This document shows, piece after piece, positions 1-8,523 of a stretch of 64,000 nt of DNA. Numbering within the stretch: the stretch's first letter is position 1; the number at the start of each line of letters is the position of its first letter. The DNA comes from Streptomyces sp. NRRL S-455. Lineage in GTDB: Bacteria > Actinomycetota > Actinomycetes > Streptomycetales > Streptomycetaceae. The stretch is taken from NCBI RefSeq assembly GCF_000717875.1, contig NZ_JOCT01000011.1, positions 372,001-436,000 on the forward strand, written 5' to 3'. Under the pieces are notes generated by a model. That model had not been told where the DNA came from and searched no databases. It saw only the letters and a program-made list of their open reading frames with translations. A program made the position numbers and the translations under genes.

Positions 1-7
1 CGAGGGG

Positions 8-1138
8 GTGTCCGACGCGTGGGCGGCCCCGTCGGGCCGGGAGGTGGAGGCACCCGGCGACGACCGGCTGGAGGCGCCGGAGCCCGGCAGCGGGGAGGTC
101 GTACAGCTGCCCGGTCTCGCGGAGGCGGCGCGGCGGCTGCGGGCCCGGGCGCGTCATCTGCCCCGGGACGGGCAGCCGGTGCTCGCGGTGGAGAACCTCG
201 CCATCGGCTTCGACCAGCGGCACGGCGGCGTGGACATCGTGGACGGCATCGGTTTCGAGGTGCATCCCGGTGAGGTGCTCGGGCTGGTCGGCGAATCGGG
301 GTGCGGCAAGTCACTGACCGCGCTCGCGATCATGGGGCTGCAGCCGAAGGGTGCGCGCGTCAGGGGCCAGGTCCGTTTCGGCCGGCGGGACCTGCTCACC
401 GAGCCGATGCGGGTACGCCGCAGGCTGCTCGGCCACGAGATGGCGATGATCTACCAGGACGCCCTGTCGTCGCTGAACCCGGCGATGACGATCCGCGCGC
501 AGCTCAAGCAGGTCGTCCGGCGCGGCGGGCGGCGCAGCCCCGCCGAGTTGCTGACGCTGGTCGGCCTCGACCCGGAGCGCACCCTGCGCAGCTACCCGCA
601 CGAGCTGTCCGGCGGCCAGCGCCAGCGCGTCCTGATCGCCATGGCCCTGTCCCGCGACCCGGGACTGATCGTCGCCGACGAACCGACGACCGCCCTCGAC
701 GTGACCGTGCAGGCGCAGGTCATGGAGCTGCTGCTGCGGCTGCGCGAGGAGCTGGGCTTCGCGCTGATCCTCGTCTCGCACGACCTGGCGCTGGTCGCGG
801 ACGTCACCGACCGGGTGGTGGTGATGTACGGCGGGCAGATCGTGGAGTCGGGTGTGACGGCCGACCTGGTGGAGTCCCCGGCCCATCACTACACGCGCGG
901 CCTGCTCGGCAGTGTGCTGTCGCTGGAGTCGGGGCAGGAGCGGATGACGCAGATCAAGGGGGTCGTGCCGTCCCCGGCCGACTTCCCGGCGGGCTGCCGG
1001 TTCGCCGACCGGTGCCCGCGTGCGAGCGACGTCTGCCGTACGACGGCTCCGGTCCTGACCGGCACGCCGGCGCACACGGCGGCCTGCCATCGCCCGGCCA
1101 TGGAGCTGTCGGCCACCGAGCCCGAGGCGGTGTCATGA
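8..1138 (+). CDS. Oligopeptide/dipeptide-type ABC transporter ATPase (DppD-like)
   Basis: This is an ATPase subunit of a peptide/opine/nickel-type ABC importer; it would power uptake through membrane permeases lying left of the window. From the GTG at position 8, Walker A GESGCGKS is at residues 95-102, the Q-loop [10 protein letters not shown] at about 149-158, the signature LSGGQRQR at 200-207 and Walker B with ADEPTT at about 220-228. The C-terminus has the Cys-rich tail ([14 protein letters not shown]) typical of the oligopeptide subfamily. The first 57 or so residues are a Pro/Glu/Arg-rich extension not usual for DppD. The frame is open to the left edge and the GTG lacks a properly spaced ribosome site, so the gene may begin outside the window, possibly as a permease-ATPase fusion. 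It overlaps the next ATPase by ATGA, so the two are co-translated. Confidence 0.85.
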   Translation: MSDAWAAPSGREVEAPGDDRLEAPEPGSGEVVQLPGLAEAARRLRARARHLPRDGQPVLAVENLAIGFDQRHGGVDIVDGIGFEVHPGEVLGLVGESGCGKSLTALAIMGLQPKGARVRGQVRFGRRDLLTEPMRVRRRLLGHEMAMIYQDALSSLNPAMTIRAQLKQVVRRGGRRSPAELLTLVGLDPERTLRSYPHELSGGQRQRVLIAMALSRDPGLIVADEPTTALDVTVQAQVMELLLRLREELGFALILVSHDLALVADVTDRVVVMYGGQIVESGVTADLVESPAHHYTRGLLGSVLSLESGQERMTQIKGVVPSPADFPAGCRFADRCPRASDVCRTTAPVLTGTPAHTAACHRPAMELSATEPEAVS

Positions 1139-2154
1139 GCGCGCTGGTGGAGCTGTCCGACGCGCACGTCGTCCACAAGGCCCGCAGTGGCGGCCTGTTC
1201 ACCCGGGACCGGGTGTACGCCCTGACCGGCGCCGATCTGGCCGTCGCCCCCGGCGAGACCGTCGGGGTGGTCGGTGAGTCGGGCTGCGGGAAGTCGACGC
1301 TGGCGAAGGTGCTGGTGGGGGTGGAGCGGCCGACGCGGGGGACGGTGTTCTTCCGGGGCCGGGACCTGTGGGCGATGCCGGCCGCCGAGCGCCGCCGGGC
1401 CGTCGGCTGCAGTACCGGCATGATCTTCCAGGACCCGTCGACGGCCCTGAACCGCCGCCTGACCGTCCGGCAGATCCTGCGGGACCCGCTGGACGTGCAC
1501 GAGAGGGGCACGAGAACCGGGCGCGAGGAGCGGGTCCGGGAGCTGATGTCCCTCGTCGGACTCCCCCGGGCCCTCGCCGACGCCCTGCCGGGTCAGCTGT
1601 CGGGCGGACAGCGGCAGCGCGTCGCGATCGCCCGGGCGCTGGCGCTCGACCCGGACCTGGTCGTGGCGGACGAGCCGACCAGCGCCCTGGACGTGTCGGT
1701 CCGGGCGCAGATCCTCAACCTCCTGCTCGACCTGAAGGAACGCCTGGGCCTGGCCCTGGTCTTCGTCTCGCACGACATCCAGACGGTGCGGCGGATGAGC
1801 GACCGTGTGATCACCATGTACCTGGGCCGGATCGTGGAGGAGACCCCGGCCGCCCTGGTCACCGACCGGGCCCGGCACCCGTACACCCGCGCCCTGTTCT
1901 CCGCCACGCCCGGCCTGCTCCACCCGATCGACCCGATCCCGCTGGCCGGTCCGGTCCCGTCGGCGACGCGCCCGCCGAGCGGCTGCCCGTTCCGTACCCG
2001 CTGCTGGAAAGCGGACGGGGCGTGTGCGGAGGCGATGCCGGACTTCTCGGCCGCGTCGGCCCCCGCGCACCGCTTCCGCTGCCACCATCCTGTCCAGGAG
2101 GACGAGTCGACCCGTGACCTCGTCCGCCGTAGCGACCTGATGGAGAGTCCATGA
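1135..2154 (+). CDS. Oligopeptide/dipeptide-type ABC transporter ATPase (DppF-like)
   Basis: This is the second nucleotide-binding subunit of the same importer, 339 aa. Walker A GESGCGKS is at residues 47-54, the Q-loop glutamine at 99, LSGGQRQR at 155-162 and Walker B LVVADE at about 175-180. A Cys-containing oligopeptide-type tail lies near the C-terminus (CPFRTRCWKADGAC). The ATG at 1135 overlaps the previous stop (ATGA), and its own stop overlaps the ATG of the aldolase gene in the same way, so the three genes form one tightly coupled operon. Dpp-type transporters carry peptides, but some (SatABCD of Haemophilus ducreyi) carry sialic acid. The neighbouring aldolase and sialidase make that a reasonable guess here. 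The substrate cannot be read from the ATPase. Confidence 0.88.
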   Translation: MSALVELSDAHVVHKARSGGLFTRDRVYALTGADLAVAPGETVGVVGESGCGKSTLAKVLVGVERPTRGTVFFRGRDLWAMPAAERRRAVGCSTGMIFQDPSTALNRRLTVRQILRDPLDVHERGTRTGREERVRELMSLVGLPRALADALPGQLSGGQRQRVAIARALALDPDLVVADEPTSALDVSVRAQILNLLLDLKERLGLALVFVSHDIQTVRRMSDRVITMYLGRIVEETPAALVTDRARHPYTRALFSATPGLLHPIDPIPLAGPVPSATRPPSGCPFRTRCWKADGACAEAMPDFSAASAPAHRFRCHHPVQEDESTRDLVRRSDLMESP

Positions 2155-3080
2155 CGTTCACCTCGCTGACCGGTGTCATCCCGCCCGTCTGCACGCCCCT
2201 GACACCGGACCGCGAGGTGGACGTCCCCTCGCTGCTCAGGCTGGTCGACCACCTGGTCGCCGGCGGGGTGCACGGCCTGTTCGTGCTCGGGTCGTCGTCG
2301 GAGGCGGCCTATCTGACGGACGGGCAGCGCAGGATCGTGGTCGAGTCGGTCACGGCCCATGTGGGCGGACAGCTCCCGGTGCTGGCCGGGGCCATCGACA
2401 TGACGACGCCCCGGGTCCTGGACCACGTCGCGTCGGTGACGGCGGCCGGCGCGGACGGGGTCGTCGTCACCGCCCCGTTCTACGCCCGCACCCACCCGGC
2501 GGAGATCGCCCGCCACTACCGGGCAGTCGCGGCGGCCAGCCCGGTCCCGGTCGTCGCCTACGACATCCCCGTCGCCGTCCACACGAAGCTGCCCGCGGAC
2601 GTCGTCCTGGAGCTGGCCGCCGACGGTGTCGTGGCCGGGCTGAAGGACTCCAGCGGTGACCTCGCGGCCTTCCGCAGGGTCGTGACCGGCGCCCGGGACG
2701 GGGGCGTCAGCGGCTTCAGTGTGCTGACCGGCTCCGAACTGATCGTCGACTCCGCGCTCGCGGCAGGCGCGGACGGGGCGGTCCCCGGCCTCGGCAACGT
2801 CGACCCGCACGGCTACGTCCGGCTGCACGGCCTGTGCCGCTCCGGGGACTGGGACGGGGCCCGGGCCGAACAGGAACGGCTGTGCGCCCTGTTCGGCCTG
2901 GTGACCGTCGGCGACCCGGCCCGCATGGGCCCCGGCTCCTCGGCCCTCGGCGCCTTCAAGGCCGCGCTGCACCTGCGGGGCGTGATCGACTGCCCGGTCA
3001 CGGCGGAGCCGCAGGTGCCGCTGGAGCAGGACGAGGTGGCGCGGGTGGGCAAGTACCTGGCGGCGGCCGGGCTGCTCTAG
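2151..3080 (+). CDS. DapA/NanA-family class I aldolase (possible N-acetylneuraminate lyase)
   Basis: A 309-aa (beta/alpha)8 aldolase of the dihydrodipicolinate synthase / N-acetylneuraminate lyase family. The Schiff-base lysine is K165 in GLKDSSGD and the conserved tyrosine is Y137 in YDIP. The usual GTTGE loop reads GSSSE at 47-51, a departure that argues against a housekeeping DapA. Family members split pyruvate from, or join it to, aldehydes. Beside a secreted sialidase and an importer, the likely role is cleavage of N-acetylneuraminate to N-acetylmannosamine and pyruvate in the cytoplasm. This is inference from context; a sugar-acid aldolase or dehydratase is the alternative. The start overlaps the upstream ATPase stop. 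The stop forms a shared CTAG with the convergent sialidase stop. Confidence 0.8.
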   Translation: MTFTSLTGVIPPVCTPLTPDREVDVPSLLRLVDHLVAGGVHGLFVLGSSSEAAYLTDGQRRIVVESVTAHVGGQLPVLAGAIDMTTPRVLDHVASVTAAGADGVVVTAPFYARTHPAEIARHYRAVAAASPVPVVAYDIPVAVHTKLPADVVLELAADGVVAGLKDSSGDLAAFRRVVTGARDGGVSGFSVLTGSELIVDSALAAGADGAVPGLGNVDPHGYVRLHGLCRSGDWDGARAEQERLCALFGLVTVGDPARMGPGSSALGAFKAALHLRGVIDCPVTAEPQVPLEQDEVARVGKYLAAAGLL

Positions 3081-4255
3081 AGCTCGTCGACGGGCAGGCG
3101 GCGGAACTCGATGGTCTCGTAGGTCCCTTGCGTACCCGTCTCGTAGAGGATCCCCACGGTCCGCCGGCCGATCGGCACCAGGTCGGAGTAGGCGGCGGGC
3201 TGCTGGGAGAGCGTCCGGGTCCTGGTGAAGCCGGAGCCGCCGTCCGTGCTGCGCCAGATCGCCAGGGCCCGGCGGGCCGTGGGGACCGAGGGGCCGGAGA
3301 ACAGCAACGGCCCTCCGGGGAGCTGGAGGACACTGCCCTGCACGACCGGGACCTCGTCCAGGGTCGGCTGCACGGCGTAGGGCCGGTCGAGGGACGTGCC
3401 GCCGTCGCTGGAATGACTGTCGAGGCGGTTGCCGGCGCTGCTGCCGTGCTGGTCGCGGGCGTTGAAGTACAGCCGTCCGTCGGGGAGCTGGGCGACCGTG
3501 GACTCGTTGGCGTTGTCGACGCCGTCGTAGGAGTCGTCGACGAAGCCCAGCCGCCACGTCCGGCCGCCGTCGTCGCTGAGGAGCGCGTGGGCACCGTAGT
3601 AGCGGGGCTCCTGGCCGGTGTCCGGGGAGCCGGCGGGCGGGGACGCCGAGTGGTTGGCGGGGACCACCAGGCGGCCCGCGTACGGGCCCCGGGTCAGGGC
3701 GATCGCATGGCCGGGGCCGGTGGCGTACCAGCGCCAGGACGGGCGCTTCACCCGCGACGTGATCTCGCGGGGCGGGCTGAAGCGCCGGCCGTCGTCGCGG
3801 CTGTGCTGCACGAAGACCCGGCGGCTCTGCTCGGGCGTGACCTCACCGCGCATGATCTGGGCTTCGGTCACCTCGCCGCTGTTGTAGGAGGTGAGGAGCA
3901 CCACCGCTCCGGTGCGCGGGTCGACGACGGGGGCCGGATTGCCCCGGGTGTCCCCGTCCCCGGCGGCGACGACGGTGAGCGGGCCCCAGGTGCAGCCGCC
4001 GTCGGTCGAGCGCCTGAGGACGACGTCGATGGCGCCGGTGTCGCCGGCGCCGCCGCGTCTCCCTTCGGCGAAGGCGAGGACGGTGCCCCTGCGGGTGACG
4101 ACCGCGGCCGGGATGCGGTACGTGTCGTAGCCGCCCTCGCCCGAGACGTACGGGACGGAGGAGGCGCAGCCGGGGGCGGCCGAGGCGTACGGGGCGACGG
4201 TGAGCGGGGCGAGGAGCGCCGAGGTGACGAGGAGTGTGCGGCTGAGGAGTCTCAT
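3077..4255 (-). CDS. Secreted exo-sialidase (BNR/Asp-box neuraminidase, GH33-like)
   Basis: A 392-aa secreted sialidase that would release terminal sialic acids from glycans outside the cell. A Sec signal peptide covers about residues 1-26, ending in ASA. The mature protein opens with the YRIP motif (R47 is the first arginine of the carboxylate-binding triad), followed by Asp-box repeats STDGGCTW, SRDDGRRF, SDDGGRTW and a weaker STDGGSGF, spaced as in a six-bladed propeller. The YSDLV segment near the C-terminus fits the nucleophile tyrosine. The length matches a single catalytic domain with no carbohydrate-binding module. It is convergent with the aldolase gene and their stop codons share a CTAG. 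Together with that gene and the importer it makes a plausible sialic-acid scavenging set. Confidence 0.88.
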   Translation of the reverse strand: MRLLSRTLLVTSALLAPLTVAPYASAAPGCASSVPYVSGEGGYDTYRIPAAVVTRRGTVLAFAEGRRGGAGDTGAIDVVLRRSTDGGCTWGPLTVVAAGDGDTRGNPAPVVDPRTGAVVLLTSYNSGEVTEAQIMRGEVTPEQSRRVFVQHSRDDGRRFSPPREITSRVKRPSWRWYATGPGHAIALTRGPYAGRLVVPANHSASPPAGSPDTGQEPRYYGAHALLSDDGGRTWRLGFVDDSYDGVDNANESTVAQLPDGRLYFNARDQHGSSAGNRLDSHSSDGGTSLDRPYAVQPTLDEVPVVQGSVLQLPGGPLLFSGPSVPTARRALAIWRSTDGGSGFTRTRTLSQQPAAYSDLVPIGRRTVGILYETGTQGTYETIEFRRLPVDEL

Positions 4256-4291
4256 CCTTCTCCCAGGAGAGCGTCGGACCGTGCCTGTCCG

Positions 4292-4954
4292 TCAGATGCT
4301 CCCCGGTGTCACGAGCCCCGACTCGTAGGCGACGATGACGAGCTGCGCCCGGTCCCGCGCCGCCAGCTTGCCCATGATGCGGCTGACGTGGGTCTTGGCG
4401 GTCAGCGGACTGAGTCCCAACGCCTCGGCGATCTCGGTGTTGTTGAGGCCGCGCGCGACCAGCGCCAGCACCTGCCGCTCCCGGTCCGACAGGCACTCAG
4501 GACCGCCGGTCTCCGGTGCCGAGGGGCTGCGCAGGAACCGCTCGATCAGCCGTGCGGTGGGCCCGGGGGACAGCAGGGACTCCCCGGCCTCGACCGTGCG
4601 GACGGCGTCGAGGAGTTCGGCCGGCCTGGTGTCCTTGACCAGGAACCCGGAGGCGCCGGCGCGCAGCGCGTCGACGATGTTCTCGTCGGTGTCGTACGTG
4701 GTGAGCACGAGCACGCGGACGCCCGTCAGGTCCTCGTCGGCCGCGATGAGCCGGGTCGCCTCGATGCCGTCCAGGTCGGGCATGCGGATGTCCATCACCA
4801 CCAGGTCGGGGCGCTCGCTGCGGGCGAGGTCCACGGCCTGCCGTCCGGTGGCGGCCTGGCCGACGACCTGCATGTCCGGGGCCGACTCCACGAGCATCGC
4901 GAACGCCTCCCGTACCAGGGTCTGGTCGTCCGCGAGCAGCACCCGTATGGTCAT
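4292..4954 (-). CDS. NarL/LuxR-family two-component response regulator
   Basis: A 220-aa response regulator. The N-terminal receiver domain (about 1-120) has the acidic pair DD at 9-10 and phospho-acceptor D55 in VVMDIRMPD. The C-terminal LuxR-type helix-turn-helix (about 150-212) carries LSDRERQVLALVARG and NTEIAEALGLS. Its ATG overlaps the stop of the upstream histidine kinase gene by four bases, so it is the cognate partner. The pair sits downstream of an MMPL exporter gene, and a 16-bp palindrome upstream of that exporter (8457-8472) is the best candidate binding site. Confidence 0.93.
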   Translation of the reverse strand: MTIRVLLADDQTLVREAFAMLVESAPDMQVVGQAATGRQAVDLARSERPDLVVMDIRMPDLDGIEATRLIAADEDLTGVRVLVLTTYDTDENIVDALRAGASGFLVKDTRPAELLDAVRTVEAGESLLSPGPTARLIERFLRSPSAPETGGPECLSDRERQVLALVARGLNNTEIAEALGLSPLTAKTHVSRIMGKLAARDRAQLVIVAYESGLVTPGSI

Positions 4955-6129
4955 CCGGTCCTCTCCCCCGTCGTGGTCAGCGGCAGGACCGCGGTGACCT
5001 CGAACCCGCCCTCAGCACGCGGTCCGGCGTCGAGTGTGCCACCCACGCTGCGGGCCCGCTCGCGCATGCCGACGAGTCCGAAGCCCGGGGTGCCGCCCGG
5101 GGCCGGTCCGGTGCCGTCGTCGCTGACCGACAGGCGCAGGGCGCCCTGACGTTCGTCCAGCTCGACGCGAACGGCCGGTTCGGGTCCGGCGTGCCGTACG
5201 GCGTTGGTCAGCGCCTCCTGCACGATGCGGTAGGCGGCGGCGCCGACGGCGGGCGGTGCCTCCCGTACCCGTACGGCCCGCTCGACCCGGGCTCCGGCGA
5301 GCCGCGCGGCCTCCACCAGGTCGGGCAGGCCGTCCAGGCCGGGCAGCGGTCCACGGGCGTCCGGTGCGTCGTGTTCGCGCAGCACCTCCAGCGTCGTACG
5401 GAGTTCGCCGCGGGCGCTGCGGCAGGTCTCGGCGATGTCGTCGAGGGCCTTGGCGACGGTCTCGCGGTCGAGCCGCTCCGGGTCGGCGGACAGCACGTGG
5501 GCGGCGACGGAGGTCTGCACGCCGATGAGGGTGATGCTGTGCGCGAGCAGGTCGTGCAGGTCCCGGGCGATCCGCAGCCGCTCCTCGGCGACCCGCCGCC
5601 GGGCCTCCTCCTCGCGGGTGCGTTCGGCGCGTTCGGCGCGTTCCACGATGGAGGCGACGTACCGGCGGTAGAAGCGCACGTCGACGCCGAGGAACAGCAC
5701 GGCGACGACCCAGCCGGATGCCTTCAGCAGCCCCAGCGCCTCCTGGGCACTGATGGTGAGCATCACGCCCACCGACAGGGTGATGACGCCGATACCGACC
5801 AGGATGGTGCGCAGCGCCCGGCCGGTGACGGCGACGGTGTAGAGGGCGACGTAGGCGGCCTGGGTGGCCGCGGTGTGCGTGTAGCCGAGGAAGTGGTAGG
5901 GGAAGACGCAGGCCACCACGGCGAGCAGGACGAGCACCGGACGGCGGCGGCGCCACACCAGCGGCACGTGGGAGACGAGCAGCAGGGCCCAGCCGAGCGC
6001 GTCGGGCCTGCGGCCGTCGTCGACGAGCAGTGCGAGGGCGACCGCGAGCACGGCGACGACGACGGCGAGGACCGAGTCGCTGCGGAGGGCGTGGGGGGCG
6101 GTCAGGGGATCGCGGTTGATCGCGGCCAT
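4951..6129 (-). CDS. Sensor histidine kinase (HisKA_3 / DesK-NarX type)
   Basis: A 392-aa membrane sensor kinase that would phosphorylate the adjacent response regulator. About five to six hydrophobic helices fill residues 17-150, followed by an Arg/Glu-rich coiled linker, then the dimerisation and phosphotransfer motif RDLHDLLAHS with H192, and a C-terminal HATPase_c domain with an N-box (EALTNAVRH) and G-boxes (DDGTGP, GFGLVGM). Start choice: ATG at 6129 begins just before the first helix. An ATG at 6192 is also in frame, but it lies only 14 nt beyond the terminator hairpin ending the exporter gene, so 6129 is preferred. The stop overlaps the regulator start. Confidence 0.88.
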   Translation of the reverse strand: MAAINRDPLTAPHALRSDSVLAVVVAVLAVALALLVDDGRRPDALGWALLLVSHVPLVWRRRRPVLVLLAVVACVFPYHFLGYTHTAATQAAYVALYTVAVTGRALRTILVGIGVITLSVGVMLTISAQEALGLLKASGWVVAVLFLGVDVRFYRRYVASIVERAERAERTREEEARRRVAEERLRIARDLHDLLAHSITLIGVQTSVAAHVLSADPERLDRETVAKALDDIAETCRSARGELRTTLEVLREHDAPDARGPLPGLDGLPDLVEAARLAGARVERAVRVREAPPAVGAAAYRIVQEALTNAVRHAGPEPAVRVELDERQGALRLSVSDDGTGPAPGGTPGFGLVGMRERARSVGGTLDAGPRAEGGFEVTAVLPLTTTGERTG

Positions 6130-6205
6130 GATCCGCTCTGTGGGACGCGACCAGGTCGCCGTCGTGGTGGTGGGTGCCTGCACAGGCGTCATCCTCGGCG
6201 AGGAA

Positions 6206-6233
6206 GGCGTCCCTCCGGGAGGGGAGGGACGCC
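6206..6233 (-). terminator. Hairpin terminator after the MMPL gene
   Basis: A perfect 11-bp G+C-rich stem (6206-6216 with 6223-6233) and 6-nt loop sit 10 nt past the exporter stop codon, in its direction of transcription. There is no U-tract, as is common in Streptomyces. It separates the exporter from the kinase-regulator pair, which may therefore have its own promoter. Confidence 0.65.
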
Positions 6234-6242
6234 GTCGGTCGG

Positions 6243-8333
6243 TCAGGGGGCGTTCGCGGCCTGGGGCTTCCGCTCCTCCGGAGGGGCCGTCCGCTCCGGC
6301 ACGCGGGAGAGCCTGCCCGGCCACCACATCCGCCGCCTGAGCAGCACACTCGCCGTGGTCACCAAGTACGTACGCACCAGGAACGTATCCAGCAACACCC
6401 CCACCGCGATGACGAACCCGAGTTCCACCAGCCCGACCATCGGCAGCGTCGTCAGCACAGCGAACGTCGCGGCGAGCACAACCCCCGCGGAAGCGATGAC
6501 CCCACCCGTCGTCCGCAGCGCGGTCAGCGCAGCCGCCTCCGGCTCGGCCCCCCGCACGGACTCCTCCCGCATCCGGTGCATCAGGAAGATGCCGTAGTCG
6601 ACACCGAGCGCGACCAGGAACACGAAGGACAGCAGCCCGAGCCCCGGATCCGTACCGCCGAACCCGAGCACCGGCTCGAACACCAGCCCGCCGATGCCCA
6701 GCGCCGCACCCCACACCGCGACCACCGCCGCCAGCAGCAGCAACGGCGCGACCAGACTCCGCAACAGCCCGACCAGAATGACGAACACCGCACCCAGCAC
6801 CAACGGCACGATCACCTTCCGGTCCCGCGCCTCGCTCTCGGCCAGATCGATCTGCTGGGCACTGGGCCCGCCGACGTACGCTCCCGCGGGATCCAGCCCG
6901 GTCCGCAACGCCTCGATGGTCCGGGTCTCGGCCTCCGTCTCCGGCGCGGCGGTGGTGAAGACGGCGATCTCCGTCCACCCCGCCCCGCTCCGCCCGGGAA
7001 CCACCTCGGCGACGCCCTCGGCGGCACGGGCCCGTTCCACCACCGCCTCGGCCCGGTCCTCGGGCGCGATGACCGTCACGGGCCTGCTGCTGCGCTCGGG
7101 ATACTCCCGGGCCAGTGTCCGCATCGCGGTGATCGACTCGGGCCGCTCCGTGAAGGAGTCCTCCTGCTTGATGCTGCCGGACAGATTCAGCGTGCCCAGT
7201 GCGAGCGCACCGAGCAGCACGGCCCCGCCGGCCAGCACGGTGACGGGCCGCCGCGTCGCCGACGTCCCCATCGCGGCGAACACCGACCGCCGGGCCTTCG
7301 GCTCACTGCCGAACGCCGGGATCATCGGCCAGAACACCCGCCGCCCGAGCAGCACCAGCACGGCCGGCAGCAGGGTCGTCATGGCGGCCAGCGCGGCGAG
7401 CACGCCGACCACGCCGACCGGTCCCATGCCGCTGCTGCTGTTGAGGTCGGCGGCGAGCAGGCACAGCAGCCCGGCCGCGACGGTCCCCGACGAGGCGAGG
7501 ATCGCCGGTCCGCAGCCGCGCAGGGCGGTGCGCATGGCGTCGTAGGGCCGCTCGTGGCGCCGCAGTTCCTCGCGGTAGCGGGAGACGATCAGCAGCGCGT
7601 AGTCGGTGCCGGCGCCGAGGACGAGCACGGTCATCACACCGCCGCTCTGGCCGGTGACGGTGACGTCGAACAGTTCGTGGAGCCCGTACCCGGCGGCCAT
7701 CGCCATGGCGGCGGCGACGCCCGCGACGACGAGCGGCACCAGCCACAGGAAGGGGCTGCGGTAGATGAGGACGAGCAGCACGGTGACGACGCCGAGCGTG
7801 GCGAACAGCAGCGTCGCGTCGAGCGTCCCGAAGACCTTGTTCATGTCGGTGTTGAGCGCACCCGGGCCGCCGACCTCGACGCTCAGCCCGCCGCCGCTCT
7901 CGGCGATGTCCCGCACTCCGTCGACGAAGGCGTCCCGGGCCTCCTCGTCCTGGCCCGGCTGGGTGCTGGACACCGGGTACATCAGGGTGGAGCCGTCCTT
8001 CGACGGGACGCCCCGCGGCTCGCCCGCCAGGTCGTAGGCGCCGCGCACCTCGGCGACCTGTTCGGCGGCCGTGCGCCGGTCGGCGTCGGTCAGCCCGCCC
8101 TCCCGGTGGTACACGAGCACCAGGTCCGTCGACTCGCCTCCCGGCAGCCGGTCCTGGATCCGCGCCACCTGGGTCGAGTCCGCGCTGTCGGGCAGGTAGT
8201 CGACCGCGCGGTTCTGCTGGATACCGGCGAACTTCCCGGCGAGCGGCCCGAGCAGTACGAGCGCGGCGAGCCACAGCCCGACCACCGCCCAGGGCACGGC
8301 CCGCCGTCGTGCAGTCTTCCTTGCGTCCCCCAC
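6243..8333 (-). CDS. MMPL-family RND membrane transporter
   Basis: A 696-aa integral membrane exporter of the MMPL branch of the RND superfamily; relatives move lipids, siderophores or drugs using the proton gradient. The topology is the classical duplicated one: helix 1 at about 13-33, a large extracytoplasmic domain to about 165, then a five-helix bundle, repeated in the second half. The two Asp-Tyr proton-relay motifs are visible as GTDYALLI (first half) and GVDYGIFL (second half). It lies upstream of, and in the same orientation as, a kinase/regulator pair, suggesting that the two-component system senses envelope stress or substrate and controls it. The specific substrate is unknown. Confidence 0.92.
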   Translation of the reverse strand: MGDARKTARRRAVPWAVVGLWLAALVLLGPLAGKFAGIQQNRAVDYLPDSADSTQVARIQDRLPGGESTDLVLVYHREGGLTDADRRTAAEQVAEVRGAYDLAGEPRGVPSKDGSTLMYPVSSTQPGQDEEARDAFVDGVRDIAESGGGLSVEVGGPGALNTDMNKVFGTLDATLLFATLGVVTVLLVLIYRSPFLWLVPLVVAGVAAAMAMAAGYGLHELFDVTVTGQSGGVMTVLVLGAGTDYALLIVSRYREELRRHERPYDAMRTALRGCGPAILASSGTVAAGLLCLLAADLNSSSGMGPVGVVGVLAALAAMTTLLPAVLVLLGRRVFWPMIPAFGSEPKARRSVFAAMGTSATRRPVTVLAGGAVLLGALALGTLNLSGSIKQEDSFTERPESITAMRTLAREYPERSSRPVTVIAPEDRAEAVVERARAAEGVAEVVPGRSGAGWTEIAVFTTAAPETEAETRTIEALRTGLDPAGAYVGGPSAQQIDLAESEARDRKVIVPLVLGAVFVILVGLLRSLVAPLLLLAAVVAVWGAALGIGGLVFEPVLGFGGTDPGLGLLSFVFLVALGVDYGIFLMHRMREESVRGAEPEAAALTALRTTGGVIASAGVVLAATFAVLTTLPMVGLVELGFVIAVGVLLDTFLVRTYLVTTASVLLRRRMWWPGRLSRVPERTAPPEERKPQAANAP

Positions 8334-8358
8334 TGTTCGGGCTCCCTCCGGACCGGGT

Positions 8359-8378
8359 GTCTGGAACGGTCTCCAGAC
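8359..8378. promoter_or_regulatory. Inverted repeat just upstream of the MMPL gene
   Basis: GTCTGG and CCAGAC arms (8359-8364, 8373-8378) flank an 8-nt centre 25 bp upstream of the exporter start. The position suits an operator or leader hairpin. No regulator can be named. Confidence 0.35.
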
Positions 8379-8456
8379 TCCCGGCGCGCGGGGGCCGGTT
8401 CGTCGGGCGTGAGGGCGAGTTGGGGGCTACTGCCGGAGGCGGTACGGACCGAGGAC

Positions 8457-8472
8457 TACTCCCCGGGGAGTA
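8457..8472. promoter_or_regulatory. 16-bp perfect palindrome, candidate response-regulator site
   Basis: TACTCCCCGGGGAGTA reads identically on both strands and sits about 125 bp upstream of the MMPL start codon. NarL/LuxR-type regulators bind dyad sites of this size, so the adjacent response regulator is the natural candidate to bind here. This is inference from position and symmetry only. Confidence 0.45.
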
Positions 8473-8523
8473 TGCGGGGGCGGGTCCTGCGCCCCGTCCT
8501 GGGACGGCCTGCGCAGGACCGCC

